Origin: CAZKGE01 sp964541695
Lineage (GTDB): Bacteria; Bacillota; Clostridia; Christensenellales; CAG-138
NCBI GenBank assembly: GCA_964541695.1
Contig: CAZIRB010000044.1
Span: 1 to 16,957, forward strand
Length of the DNA: 16,957 nucleotides
Reading direction: 5' to 3'
Positions 9,587 through 16,957 of this stretch are shown here, piece after piece. The position numbers and the translations under genes are program-made. The first letter of the stretch is position 1; the number at the start of each line of letters is the position of its first letter. The notes below the pieces were generated by a model. It searched no databases, was not told the origin of the DNA, and saw nothing but the letters and a program-made list of their open reading frames with translations.

Positions 9587-9848
9587 AGTTCTCTCTCCTT
9601 CTCCTTTTCATGTTTATCGTGCTGCCGGAAAGCGCCGAACCGCCGCTTCAAGAGCGCAAAAAAAGACCGCAAAACAAGAAGGGGGACCCTTCTTTTTTGC
9701 GGTCAAACGCAGCCCTCGATCCAACGAGACCTTTTTGCACGATATGGCAACAATCCATTGATCCTTGCCGTACCTTGCCAAAAGAATGGAGTTCTGTACT
9801 TGCCCGGCGAAGCGGTATGACGCGAATCCGCGTGTTTTTCCGGTTTTT
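9587..9848. other. Intergenic region between the Nif3-like and MpsC-like genes
   Basis: Apart from the minus-strand terminator at 9658-9704 I see no gene. Positions 9820-9850 hold a short ACGCG/CGCGT stem followed by T tracts on the plus strand, but no plus-strand gene ends there. No clear promoter for the Nif3-like gene was found in 9587-9657. Confidence 0.5.
9658..9704 (-). terminator. Rho-independent terminator of the MpsC-like gene
   Basis: Arms GACCGCAAAA (9665-9674) and TTTTGCGGTC (9695-9704), continued by AAGAAGGG (9676-9683) and CCCTTCTT (9687-9694) with one bulged C and loop GGA. Read on the minus strand the stem is followed by seven Ts (the A run at 9658-9664). It separates the MpsC-like unit from the Nif3-like unit. 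Confidence 0.85.
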
Positions 9849-10226
9849 TTATCTGCCGGAGGACGCTGTCAAAGTGGGAAGCAGCTCCTCGATGGGCCGG
9901 TCGAAAATCGATACGCTGATGGAGATTTCGAGCGTGGGATCGTAATCCTTCAGGTGCGAGAGCACCACCACGCCCAGCTGCGCCCGCGCTTCCTCGATGA
10001 AGCGCTCCTTGTGCCGCGCAATCAGCGCCAGGTCCATCATGCGCGTGGCGTCCTTGTCCATGCTGTCCACAAGCGAGAGCACCTTGACGCGCCGGTTCTT
10101 TGCGATGATGAGGACCTTGTCCAAAAAGACCTCGATGCGCTGCTCGAGCAGCCCCTGGCCGAATACCTCCATGTTGACCTTGTTGTTGATCCGCAGGATT
10201 TCCTGCTTGAACTCACCCATCAACAT
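9849..10226 (-). CDS. Small MpsC/DUF2294-like protein
   Basis: A 125-residue soluble protein. The layout, with an N-terminal helix EFKQEILRINNKVNMEVFGQG, a strand VLIIAKNRRVKVL, a helix around RMMDLALIARHKERFIEEA and a final ISISVSIFDRP strand, resembles the DUF2294/MpsC family, named from a proposed sodium-dependent membrane-potential system in other bacteria. The match is by pattern only and no active-site motif is visible. Function is unknown. ATG 10226 or ATG 10220 are possible starts; a GAGGGGGG stretch lies 11 bases before the first. It has its own extended -10 promoter and a downstream terminator, so it is a single-gene unit. Confidence 0.7.
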   Translation of the reverse strand: MLMGEFKQEILRINNKVNMEVFGQGLLEQRIEVFLDKVLIIAKNRRVKVLSLVDSMDKDATRMMDLALIARHKERFIEEARAQLGVVVLSHLKDYDPTLEISISVSIFDRPIEELLPTLTASSGR

Positions 10227-10273
10227 GGCGGAACCGACCCCCCCTCGAACGATCGGATAGTATGTGCATGAAG

Positions 10274-10302
10274 ATTATAGCATGGCTGAAACAAAAGCGC
10301 AA
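10274..10302 (-). promoter_or_regulatory. Promoter of the MpsC-like gene
   Basis: On the minus strand: TTGCGC as a weak -35 (10297-10302), 17 bases, then a perfect TATAAT (10274-10279) preceded by TGC, giving an extended -10. The extended -10 can offset the weak -35. The gene starts 48 bases downstream. Confidence 0.7.
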
Positions 10303-10371
10303 GCCGCTGTGAAAAGATTGTGTCGAATCTGTCGTAAAAAAGTCATAAATCGCCGTTTCTATGCGGAAATG

Positions 10372-10397
10372 CGGGCGTTTTTGCGAAAAAACACCCG
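10372..10397 (-). terminator. Probable terminator after the YitT gene
   Basis: Arms CGGGCGTTTTT (10372-10382) and AAAAACACCCG (10387-10397) around GCGA, with one C-A mismatch, ten bases after the YitT stop. The A/T part is within the stem and there is no clean T run beyond it, so strength is uncertain. Confidence 0.55.
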
Positions 10398-10406
10398 TGC
10401 AGGCCG

Positions 10407-11270
10407 CTACTCCATGGGCTTGAAGCCCTCGCCGTGCACCTCGGTCGCGTTCGTTACAAATATAAACGCGGTCTTGTCGACGGACTTGATGGACTTGAGC
10501 GTCTGCGCGAATATGTTCCGGCGCACGACGAGCATGAGCACCTGTTTGTCCCGGCGCGTGTAGCCGCCTCGGCCGCTTAAGATCGTCACGCCGCGCTCCA
10601 TGCCGCCGGAGAGCAGGTCGTTGATCTCGTCGCCGTGTTCGGTGACGACGTAGATGACCTTGGCGTGGTCGACGCCCTGCATGATGGAGTCGATCGTGCG
10701 CGTCGTGACATAGATCGTCACGATCGAGTACAGCGCGACCTCGATGTTGCGGAACACGAGCACCGCGAGCACGACGACCGACGCGTCGAGAAAAAGCAGC
10801 AGCATGCCGGTCGACGCGTTCGGGAACACGCGCCCGAGCATCAGGGTGACGAGGTCCGTGCCGCCGGTCGACGCGCCGCGCACAAACAGCATGCCCATGC
10901 CGACGCCGAACAGCACGCCGCCGAGCACGGAGGCCAGCAAGGGGTTGTTCGTGTAGTGCGGCAGCACGGGCGTGAGCAGCTCGATGCCGAGCGAGAGCAG
11001 AATAGTGGCCGCAGCGGTCTTAACGAGCGGCATTGCGCCGAGCCGCCACCAGGCCAGGAGCACGAGCGGGACGTTCAATAAAAGCGTCCAGTAGCCCACG
11101 GACAGCGTCGAAACGCGCGCGAGCGCCGTGGCGAGGCCGGACACGCCGCCGGGCGCGATGTCGTTCGGCACCGTGAACATGACGAGCCCCGCCGCCACGA
11201 GGAACGACCCGAACAGGATCGTCGCGATGTCGACGCCGAGGCTCTCAAGCTGTTTTAGTTTGCCGCGCAT
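10407..11270 (-). CDS. YitT family membrane protein (DUF161 plus DUF2179)
   Basis: A 287-residue protein with about six hydrophobic segments in the first 190 residues, containing the family features FTVPNDIAPGGVSG (32-45) and FVRGASTGGTD (129-139), and a soluble C-terminal DUF2179 domain (about 200-285, from ILSGRGGYTRRDKQVL onward). YitT proteins are widespread in Bacillota; their transported substrate or role is unknown, and the DUF2179 domain is thought to be a ligand-sensing PII-like fold. It starts four bases after the stop of the M29 peptidase gene on the same strand and has only a weak ribosome site, so it is probably translated by coupling. The two genes share the promoter at 12429-12457. 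Confidence 0.93.
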   Translation of the reverse strand: MRGKLKQLESLGVDIATILFGSFLVAAGLVMFTVPNDIAPGGVSGLATALARVSTLSVGYWTLLLNVPLVLLAWWRLGAMPLVKTAAATILLSLGIELLTPVLPHYTNNPLLASVLGGVLFGVGMGMLFVRGASTGGTDLVTLMLGRVFPNASTGMLLLFLDASVVVLAVLVFRNIEVALYSIVTIYVTTRTIDSIMQGVDHAKVIYVVTEHGDEINDLLSGGMERGVTILSGRGGYTRRDKQVLMLVVRRNIFAQTLKSIKSVDKTAFIFVTNATEVHGEGFKPME

Positions 11271-11274
11271 GCGC

Positions 11275-12396
11275 TTACGGGTTCAGCCCGCGCAGGGCCT
11301 CGGGGACGAACAGGCCGTCCTTGCGCATGAGCAGATCGTCAAACCAGATCTCGCCGCCGCCGCAGGCCGCCGTCTGAATGCAGACGATGTCGAGGTGCAG
11401 CTGGGATTTATTGCCGTTCGGCGCCTCGTCGTACGCGTCGCCGGGCGTTAGGTGGAACGAGCCGCCGATCTTCTCGTCGTAGAGCGTGTTGCCGATGGCC
11501 TTCGTGACGGCGTTGTTGACGCCGATGGCGAACTCGCCGAAATAGCGCGCCCCCTCGTCGGCGTCGAGCAGCTCGTTAAAGCCGATTACGTCGCCGTCGC
11601 AGCTCGCCTCGTCGATGTGGCCGTTCCGGATCACAAGCCGCGGGTTTGCGAATTTTTTCCCATAGCGCATGGCGGCCGTGTTGTACTGGATCACGCCGTT
11701 GACGCTGTCCTTTACCGGCGCGGTGAACACCTCGCCGTCCGGGATGTTGAGCTGGCCGTGGCAGGGGACGACGGGGATGCCCTTAATCGAGAACGAGAGG
11801 TCCGTGCCGGGGCCAAGTATGCGCACCCGGTCGGTCCGCCCCATCAGCTCGGCGAGCGGCGCCATGTCGCGGCCCATCTTCTCGTAGTCGACGAGCGCCG
11901 CGCCCAGGAAAAACTCGTAGAAATCGTCGTAGCACATGCCGGCCTTCTGCGCGTCGGCGGGCGTCGGCCAGTGCAGGTAGACCCAGCGGCGCTCGTTGAT
12001 GATGAGGTCGCGCACGGGCTTCATGGCGGCAAGGTACGCCCGACGCGCGCGCGGATCGACGGCGGAAAGCTCCGCGTCGTTCTCGTCGACGCCGATGTCC
12101 ACGTGCGCGGCGAGGTCCTTCCAGTAGGCCAGCCGCAAAGCGCGGATCTTTTCGAGCGCGTCCCGGCTCTTTTCCGGATGCTCCGGGTCGATATAGCCGA
12201 ACGACAGGCGCGTTAGCTCGTCGTCCTCGAGCCGCACGAGCGGAACGGCGCCCGCGCGCTGCCCCGCCTGCATAACGGCCTTGACGAGCGGTTTTGCGGG
12301 GAGCCCCGCGTTGATGTCGAACAGCTCGCCCGGGGCAAGGTGCAGCGAATATTCGACCAAAAGCTTGGCCAGCTTCGATAAACGTTCGTCCCTCAT
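11275..12396 (-). CDS. M29 family metallo-aminopeptidase (AmpS/aminopeptidase T-like)
   Basis: A 373-residue cytoplasmic aminopeptidase that would remove N-terminal residues from peptides using two metal ions. The M29 metal and catalytic positions are visible: E222 in IPDGEVF, E288 in FGEFAIG, H315 in GGSFHLTPGDAY with Y322, and H334 and D336 in QLHLDIV. Length is a little shorter than the roughly 410 residues of characterised members, but all ligand motifs are present. The start is ATG 12396 with AAGGA eight bases upstream on the minus strand. It is the first gene of a two-gene unit with a YitT-family protein and is divergent from mreB. Confidence 0.93.
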   Translation of the reverse strand: MRDERLSKLAKLLVEYSLHLAPGELFDINAGLPAKPLVKAVMQAGQRAGAVPLVRLEDDELTRLSFGYIDPEHPEKSRDALEKIRALRLAYWKDLAAHVDIGVDENDAELSAVDPRARRAYLAAMKPVRDLIINERRWVYLHWPTPADAQKAGMCYDDFYEFFLGAALVDYEKMGRDMAPLAELMGRTDRVRILGPGTDLSFSIKGIPVVPCHGQLNIPDGEVFTAPVKDSVNGVIQYNTAAMRYGKKFANPRLVIRNGHIDEASCDGDVIGFNELLDADEGARYFGEFAIGVNNAVTKAIGNTLYDEKIGGSFHLTPGDAYDEAPNGNKSQLHLDIVCIQTAACGGGEIWFDDLLMRKDGLFVPEALRGLNP

Positions 12397-12428
12397 ATTC
12401 CATATCCTTCCGCGTTCCGTACGCCACC

Positions 12429-12457
12429 ATTCTACCCGAAATTTACGCGTTTTTCAA
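12429..12457 (-). promoter_or_regulatory. Promoter of the M29 peptidase/YitT operon
   Basis: On the minus strand TTGAAA (plus 12452-12457; five of six) and TAGAAT (plus 12429-12434; five of six) are separated by exactly 17 bases, 33 bases before the M29 start codon. Confidence 0.75.
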
Positions 12458-12507
12458 CTGCGTCCGCGCCGCGCGCCGCGTCGGACAGGGCGGCGTGATT
12501 TCCCCTA

Positions 12508-12536
12508 TTGTTCGACAGATTATCCTGTTGTAAAAT
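12508..12536 (+). promoter_or_regulatory. Possible promoter of mreB
   Basis: TTGTTC (12508-12513), 17 bases, TAAAAT (12531-12536). The -10 is good (five of six), the -35 weak (three of six). It lies 59 bases before the mreB start and is divergent from the M29 promoter. Confidence 0.45.
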
Positions 12537-12594
12537 GGAAATACTGATAGTCGGCATCACAGCGGCGCGGCCGGCGGGAGAAGGGTTTCGGTCC

Positions 12595-13632
12595 ATGGAT
12601 ATTTTTAAAACAAGCGACATCGGGATCGATCTGGGCACGTCGACGATCCTGATCTATTTAAAGGGCAAGGGCGTCGTGCTCAACGAGCCGTCGATCGCGG
12701 CCGTGGACCGCGCGACGGGGCGGCTGCTCGCGGTCGGCGAGGACGCGCGGCGCATGCTCGGGCGCGAGCCGGCGGGCACGCTCGTCATCCGCCCGCTGCG
12801 CGGCGGCGTGATCGACAATTTCGACATCGCGGCGCGCATGCTCGACCATTTCGTCAAAAAGATCGTCGGCACGAAGCTGTTCTTCAAGCCCCGCGCGGTC
12901 GTCTGCGTGCCGTCGCGCGCGTCGGAGGCGGAGAAGCGCTGCGTGATCGAGGCGGTGATGGAGGCGGGCGCCAGGTACGCGTATTTAATCGAGGAGCCCG
13001 TCGCGGCGGCCATCGGCGCGAATGTGGACATCCTCTCCCCGTCGGGCAACATGGTGCTCGACATCGGCGGCGGCACGACGGACATCGCGGTGCTCTCGTA
13101 TGGCAGCATCGTGCTGTCGGACTCCGTGCGCGTGGCCGGGGACAGCATGGACGAGGCGCTGATGCGCTACATGAAGCGCAAGCACAATTTGATCATCGGC
13201 GAGCGCACGGCCGAGGACGTCAAGATCCACTACGGCACGGCGTACCCGGAGAAGGAGCAGCGCATCGTCGAGATCCGCGGCCGCAGCCTGATCACGGGGC
13301 TGCCGGAGTCCGTGCCCGTGGGCTCGAACGAGATGGTGGACGCATTGGCCGAGCCGCTGTCGGCGATTATGGAGCGCGTTCGGTCGCTGTTCGAGCGCAC
13401 GCCGCCGGAGCTGGCCACCGACATTACGGCAAGCGGCATCACGGTCACGGGCGGCGGCGCGCAGCTGGCCGGCATGGACCGCTACGTGCGCGAGGTCACG
13501 GGCGTGCCGTGCCGAATCGCACCCGACCCGGTGTCGTGCGTGGCCATCGGCACGGGCCGCGTGCTCGAGGACATGGAGAAGTACAACGCGGCGCTGTACA
13601 CCTATCGCCGCGGCGATTATCTGACCGACTGA
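12595..13632 (+). CDS. mreB: MreB/Mbl family rod-shape actin
   Basis: A 345-residue bacterial actin that forms membrane-bound filaments steering lateral peptidoglycan synthesis. Visible nucleotide-binding motifs are the phosphate-1 loop IDLGTSTILIY (11-21), the EEP segment with the catalytic glutamate (133-135), the phosphate-2 loop LDIGGGTTDIAV (155-166) and the adenosine motif ITVTGGGAQLAGM (282-294). PLRGGVIDNFD (67-77) is the MreB-typical loop. The start is ATG 12595 with GGGAGAAGGG just upstream; codons back to 12508 are open but precede the ribosome site. mreC and mreD, usual neighbours of the main mreB, do not follow; a solitary copy is more like Mbl or MreBH. It is followed by two other wall genes, each with its own promoter or terminator. 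Confidence 0.95.
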   Translation: MDIFKTSDIGIDLGTSTILIYLKGKGVVLNEPSIAAVDRATGRLLAVGEDARRMLGREPAGTLVIRPLRGGVIDNFDIAARMLDHFVKKIVGTKLFFKPRAVVCVPSRASEAEKRCVIEAVMEAGARYAYLIEEPVAAAIGANVDILSPSGNMVLDIGGGTTDIAVLSYGSIVLSDSVRVAGDSMDEALMRYMKRKHNLIIGERTAEDVKIHYGTAYPEKEQRIVEIRGRSLITGLPESVPVGSNEMVDALAEPLSAIMERVRSLFERTPPELATDITASGITVTGGGAQLAGMDRYVREVTGVPCRIAPDPVSCVAIGTGRVLEDMEKYNAALYTYRRGDYLTD

Positions 13633-13736
13633 CACAAAAAGACGCCAAAAAATGGAATAGTGGGGCGAAAACCCGTCCGGGGGCGCGAAAGCACCTCTGA
13701 ATTTCCTTTTTGTTCAAACATCCGACACAGGTTTTG

Positions 13737-13745
13737 TGCTATAAT
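13737..13745 (+). promoter_or_regulatory. Extended -10 promoter of the NlpC/P60 gene
   Basis: TGCTATAAT: a perfect -10 (13740-13745) preceded by TGC, 114 bases before the gene start, in the 227-base spacer after mreB. No good -35 at the normal distance. The same TGCTATAAT string forms the promoter at 10274. Confidence 0.6.
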
Positions 13746-13859
13746 TCCCGTGTGTATTTGTTGCGGCATGAAAGAAACCCGGCCTGCGGCACGCAAACGG
13801 GAGAGCGGCGCAAACCGCGGCGCGGACATGCCATCAAACCGCCGGAGGGGAACCAGCAC

Positions 13860-15769
13860 ATGAGCAGTTTTCGCAAGAAAGCGAGACGTACCTGGAAAAA
13901 GTTCCGAAAGAAGGCCAAGCCGTTCCTGGTCAACGCAGCAAGAGCCGTCGCGCGCGGATTGTACTTTGGCGTACGCGGCGTCGTGCGCGCGGTGGGCTCG
14001 ATGCCGTCGCGCGCGCTCCTGGTGTTCGGCAGCGTGGTCGGGTTTGTGTTCGTCACGATCATCGTGCTCTCCATCGCGCTCCCGTCGTCGAAGACGAACG
14101 CGGACTACGCGAACATGGCGGCGCGCGCGCTCGAGGAGAGCGCGGCGGAGCCGACGCCGACGCTCCCGCCGGTCGAAGTCCTGCCGGAGGAGGCTACGCC
14201 GGAGCCGGAGGCCGCAACGCCCACGCCCGTGCCGTTTGAAACGCTTGCCGAAGGCGACGACGGCGCGGCCGTGATGGAGGTCCAGAAGCGGCTCATGGAG
14301 CTTGGATATATGGACTCCGACGAGCCGACGGAGCATTTTGGCTCCCTGACCAAGCACGCGCTCAAGACGTTCCAGCGCCACAACGGCCTGACCGACGACG
14401 GCATCTGCGGCGAGGCGACCTATCAGCTTTTGATGGGCGAGGAGGCCAAGGTGTACGTCATGCAGCTCGGCGACGAGGGCGAGGACGTCGAGGGCGTGCA
14501 GCAGCGTCTGTACGAGCTCGGGTACGTTTCCGAGGACAACATCATCGGCAAGTTCGGCGAGATCACCGCCGAGGCCGTCAAAGAATTCCAGAAGAAGAAC
14601 GACGAGAAGGCCGACGGCAAGGTCGGCTCTAAGACGCTCGAGGCGCTGTACGGCGAGAACCCGGTGGCCAAGACGTTCGAGTACGGCGACGAGGACCCGA
14701 TCATATTGGAGTGCCAGAAGGCGCTCAAGAAGCTCGGCTATATCACGTTCACGCCGGACGGCGTGATGGGCAGGGCCACCACGTCCGCGATTAAGGCGTT
14801 CCAGGACGACAACGGGCTCATCCGCGACGGCACGCTCGGCCCCGCCACGCGCACGCTGCTGCTCTCGGACGACGTGCAGCCGAACGTCATGCAGCTCGGC
14901 GACTCCGGCTCCGACGTGCTGGCCGCACAGAAGCGGCTCGCCAAGCTCAAGTATATCAGCAGCGGTAACGCGACCGGCTACTTCGGCGAGGTGACCGAGG
15001 ACGCCGTGCGCGCGTTCCAGAAGCGCAATAGCCTGGGCGTCGACGGCAAGATCGGCAAAACGACGCTCGACACGCTGAATTCCTCTAGCGCGCGCAAGGC
15101 CGCCACGGTCAGTTCCTCGTCCAGCTCGTCCGGCTCGAAGGGCAGCAGCTCGTCGTCGGGTTCGTCCGGTTCGTCGGGCTCCTCCGGTTCGTCCGGTTCG
15201 TCCGGCTCCTCGACGGTCAGCGGATCGGGCGTGACGAAGTTCATTAACCTTGCCGAGTCCAAGATGGGCAGCAAGTACGTGCGCGGCGCCAAGGGTCCAA
15301 ACACGTTCGACTGCTCGGGCTTTGTCTACTGGTGTCTCAAGAACTCCGGCGTGTCGGCCAGCTACATGACGAGCATCCAGTGGCGCACGACGAGCCGGTA
15401 CCAGCGGATCACGTCAATGGGCAGCCTCGAAAAGGGCGACATCCTCGTGTTCTCGGGTCAGACGAGCTCGTCCGGCCACGTCGGCATCTACATCGGCGGC
15501 GGCTCCATGATCGACGCGTCGAGCTCGGCGGNNNNNNNNNNNNNNNNNNNNNNNNNNNNNNNNNNNNNNNNNNNNNNNNNNNNNNNNNNNNNNNNNNNNN
15601 NNNNNNNNNNNNNNNNNNNNNNNNNNNNNNNCACGTCGGCATCTACATCGGCGGCGGCTCCATGATCGACGCGTCGAGCTCGGCGGGCGTGGTGCGCAGG
15701 ACCTCCACGGTGCTCTCGAGCGGCGGCTACTGGCAGAAGCACTTCATCTGCGCGTACCGCGTGTTCTAA
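13860..15769 (+). CDS. Membrane-anchored NlpC/P60 peptidoglycan hydrolase with four PG-binding repeats (interrupted by an assembly gap)
   Basis: The enzyme would cut stem peptides of peptidoglycan outside the membrane. After removing the artefactual gap (see findings) it is 584 residues: a strongly basic cytoplasmic N-terminus (1-50), one membrane helix (about 52-74), a Glu/Pro/Thr-rich linker (about 90-127), four PG_binding_1 repeats (about 129-195, 201-266, 274-337, 343-408), a Ser/Gly linker (about 417-457) and an NlpC/P60 domain (about 458-584). The catalytic Cys is C485 in FDCSGF and the His is H540 in GHVGIYIG. The usual third polar residue is D552 in MIDAS, where Spr-type enzymes have His. 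ATG 13860 has GGAGGGG nine bases upstream. As written, the left part is read in one frame up to base 15531 and the right part from 15632 in another; collapsing 155 bases restores one frame to the TAA at 15767-15769. Confidence 0.92.
15111..15228 (+). repeat. Ser/Gly linker-coding microrepeat
   Basis: Near-tandem nine-base units of the form tcg-tcc-ggt encode Gly-Ser-Ser repeats between the last PG-binding repeat and the NlpC/P60 domain. It is a flexible linker; copy number could vary between strains through slippage. Confidence 0.7.
15477..15686. other. 100-N scaffold gap flanked by a perfect 55-base duplication
   Basis: Ns run from 15532 to 15631. The 55 bases just before (15477-15531) and just after (15632-15686) are identical. 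This is the mark of two contigs that overlap by 55 bases and were joined with Ns, not of a biological repeat. Confidence 0.92.
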
Positions 15770-15786
15770 ACGGCGTAATTTTTCCG

Positions 15787-15829
15787 GCGGGGGCGTGGCG
15801 AATACTGTCACGCCCCCGCATATATTTTG
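15787..15829 (+). terminator. Probable terminator after the NlpC/P60 gene
   Basis: An 11-base-pair stem, GCGGGGGCGTG (15787-15797) and CACGCCCCCGC (15809-15819), with an 11-base loop, followed by ATATATTTT. The tail is A/T-rich but not a pure T run, so some read-through into the next gene is likely. Confidence 0.65.
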
Positions 15830-15898
15830 GAAGGCGGAACGTAAAAAGCGCGCGGGCGTTTACGCCGCCATATTCTGCCGCATCGGAGGGGACCGGCC

Positions 15899-16951
15899 AT
15901 CAAACGCTATTGTTCGCTGCTTCTTGCCGCCGTGTTCTTATTTGCCTTTGCCGCGTTTCCGCGCCCGGCCGCCGCAAAGGATGAGCTGAAGAACACCGAC
16001 CCGGAAAAATACTATATTTTGCTCGACTTAAAGAACCAGATCGTCACGGTGTACGAGCGCGACGAAAACGGCGAATACACGAAGATCGTGCGCCAGTTTT
16101 TGTGCTCGACCGGCCGGACCGAGATCGATCCGGAGGTGCCGGACGATGTGGGCACGCCCACGCCGCGCGGCATCTACAAGATCGGTGGGCGCGAGCGCTT
16201 CGGGAAGTTTGCCAACTTCTCGGGCGAGTACGCGCGCTACTGGACGCAGATCGTGGGCAGCATATTCTTCCATTCGGTCATGTTCGGCCGCCGCGACGTC
16301 GACGCGATGAAGCGCTCGCCGTACAACGCGCTCGGCTCGAACGTGTCGCACGGCTGCGTAAGGCTGTACGTCGAGGACGCCAAGTGGCTCTACTATTACG
16401 CGTGCCCGGGCACGACGATCAAGGTGTCCACAACCGAGAAGAAGGACGGCGCGCGCAAGAAGGCGCTCAAGAGCAAGCTGTCGTTTTCGGACTACAACGC
16501 GCTGCAGAAGGGCTTCTACGACGGGCCGGAGCTGCCGAACGACCATGCCTGGGTCACGGTGCAGGGCGCGCGCATGCGCAAGGGCAGCGGCAACTCGTTC
16601 GATACGGTGACCACGCTGAACGTGGGCGCGGAGCTCGAGGTGCTGATGGAGGGTGAGGCCTGGGTCAAGGTGCGCTTCAACAAGCGCGAGGGCTACGTCA
16701 AGCGCGGCTACATCACGATGACGCAGGGCACGCCGGATACAAAGCCCGACGCGACTCTGCTTGCCGAGACGACCTGGCTGCAGACGGAGCCCGGCAACGA
16801 CGCGGAGCTGATCGTCAAAGTGCCCGGCGACGTGTCCGTCAAGGTGCTCGAGACGCTCGAGGGCGGCTGGACGAAGATCCAATACTGGAACGAGACGGGC
16901 TACGTGCAGACCAAGCGCCTCAAATCCGACTGGGGCAGGATCATGGACTAG
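15899..16951 (+). CDS. Secreted L,D-transpeptidase (YkuD) with two C-terminal SH3-like domains
   Basis: A 350-residue exported enzyme that would form 3-3 cross-links in peptidoglycan or attach proteins to it. Order: a signal peptide (KRYC then a hydrophobic core, likely cut after AAA at 24-26), a YkuD domain (about 37-177) with catalytic SHGCVRL (C153, H151, R155) and the upstream H125 in FFHSVMF, then two bacterial SH3-type repeats (about 217-273 and 287-343) that probably bind the wall. The start is odd: ATC 15899 lies seven bases after GGAGGGG (15885-15891) and gives a complete signal peptide with its basic n-region. The first standard start, GTG 15932, has no ribosome site and would delete the n-region. 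No ATG, GTG or TTG occurs in frame between the stop at 15842 and 15899. It follows the NlpC/P60 gene and forms a wall-remodelling pair with it. Confidence 0.93.
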   Translation: MKRYCSLLLAAVFLFAFAAFPRPAAAKDELKNTDPEKYYILLDLKNQIVTVYERDENGEYTKIVRQFLCSTGRTEIDPEVPDDVGTPTPRGIYKIGGRERFGKFANFSGEYARYWTQIVGSIFFHSVMFGRRDVDAMKRSPYNALGSNVSHGCVRLYVEDAKWLYYYACPGTTIKVSTTEKKDGARKKALKSKLSFSDYNALQKGFYDGPELPNDHAWVTVQGARMRKGSGNSFDTVTTLNVGAELEVLMEGEAWVKVRFNKREGYVKRGYITMTQGTPDTKPDATLLAETTWLQTEPGNDAELIVKVPGDVSVKVLETLEGGWTKIQYWNETGYVQTKRLKSDWGRIMD

Positions 16952-16957
16952 CGCACA

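Noticed and set aside
8483..9820. Long plus-strand open frame opposite the Nif3-like gene
   Set aside because: Antisense shadow; the minus-strand protein has family motifs and a good ribosome site.
9820..9850. Plus-strand terminator (ACGCG/CGCGT stem followed by T tracts)
   Set aside because: The stem is only five base pairs and no plus-strand gene or promoter was seen upstream, so it was not listed as its own feature.
15111..15228. CRISPR-like or minisatellite array
   Set aside because: The short repeats are in frame and encode a Gly/Ser linker; there are no spacers.
15477..15686. Biological tandem duplication or frameshift within the NlpC/P60 domain
   Set aside because: The identical 55-base copies sit exactly at the gap edges and merging them restores the frame, which points to assembly.
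15932..16951. GTG 15932 as the L,D-transpeptidase start
   Set aside because: No ribosome site, and it would remove the basic n-region of the signal peptide that is encoded just upstream.

Overview
The window looks like a piece of a GC-rich, low-complexity-spacer genome from the class Clostridia (Bacillota), probably a metagenome-assembled gut or anaerobe lineage. The reasons are strong GGAGG-type ribosome sites at almost every gene, a Bacillus/Clostridia-type LexA box, YitT and M29 peptidase families, a membrane-anchored PG_binding/NlpC-P60 protein with a Ser/Gly linker, and an L,D-transpeptidase with bacterial SH3 repeats. The 100-N scaffold gap supports a draft assembly. I see no mobile element, CRISPR array, tRNA or rRNA.

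Layout. (1) 1-6302, plus strand: DNA repair. The 3' end of a Dabb-domain protein is followed after one base by uvrB. A 400-base spacer then holds two copies of a pyrimidine/purine palindrome and a LexA-box promoter, followed by uvrA and a YdcF-like membrane protein in the same operon. (2) 6303-6766: a gene-free stretch packed with hairpins, including two nearly identical GC-rich hairpins in inverted orientation, ended by a rho-independent terminator; then a 149-residue protein of unknown function. (3) 7314-12396, minus strand: a Nif3-like metalloprotein with a Gate-domain (nucleoside-recognition) transporter, a small MpsC/DUF2294-like protein with its own promoter, and an M29 aminopeptidase with a YitT-family membrane protein. 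(4) 12595-16951, plus strand: cell-envelope genes: an MreB-family actin, a membrane-anchored NlpC/P60 hydrolase with four peptidoglycan-binding repeats, and a secreted L,D-transpeptidase.

How they work together. UvrA and UvrB are the damage-recognition parts of nucleotide excision repair; uvrA has its own SOS-type promoter although uvrB lies just upstream. MreB, the NlpC/P60 enzyme and the L,D-transpeptidase would respectively guide, cut and cross-link peptidoglycan. The minus-strand genes look like three separate small transcription units divided by hairpin terminators.

Main points for a second look: a 55-base perfect duplication on both sides of the N gap, showing that the gap is an assembly artefact and the NlpC/P60 gene is intact; an L,D-transpeptidase whose only well-placed start codon is ATC; the paired palindromic repeats and LexA box between uvrB and uvrA; and the hairpin cluster at 6411-6690. 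I did not find a convincing new multi-gene defence or biosynthetic system here.
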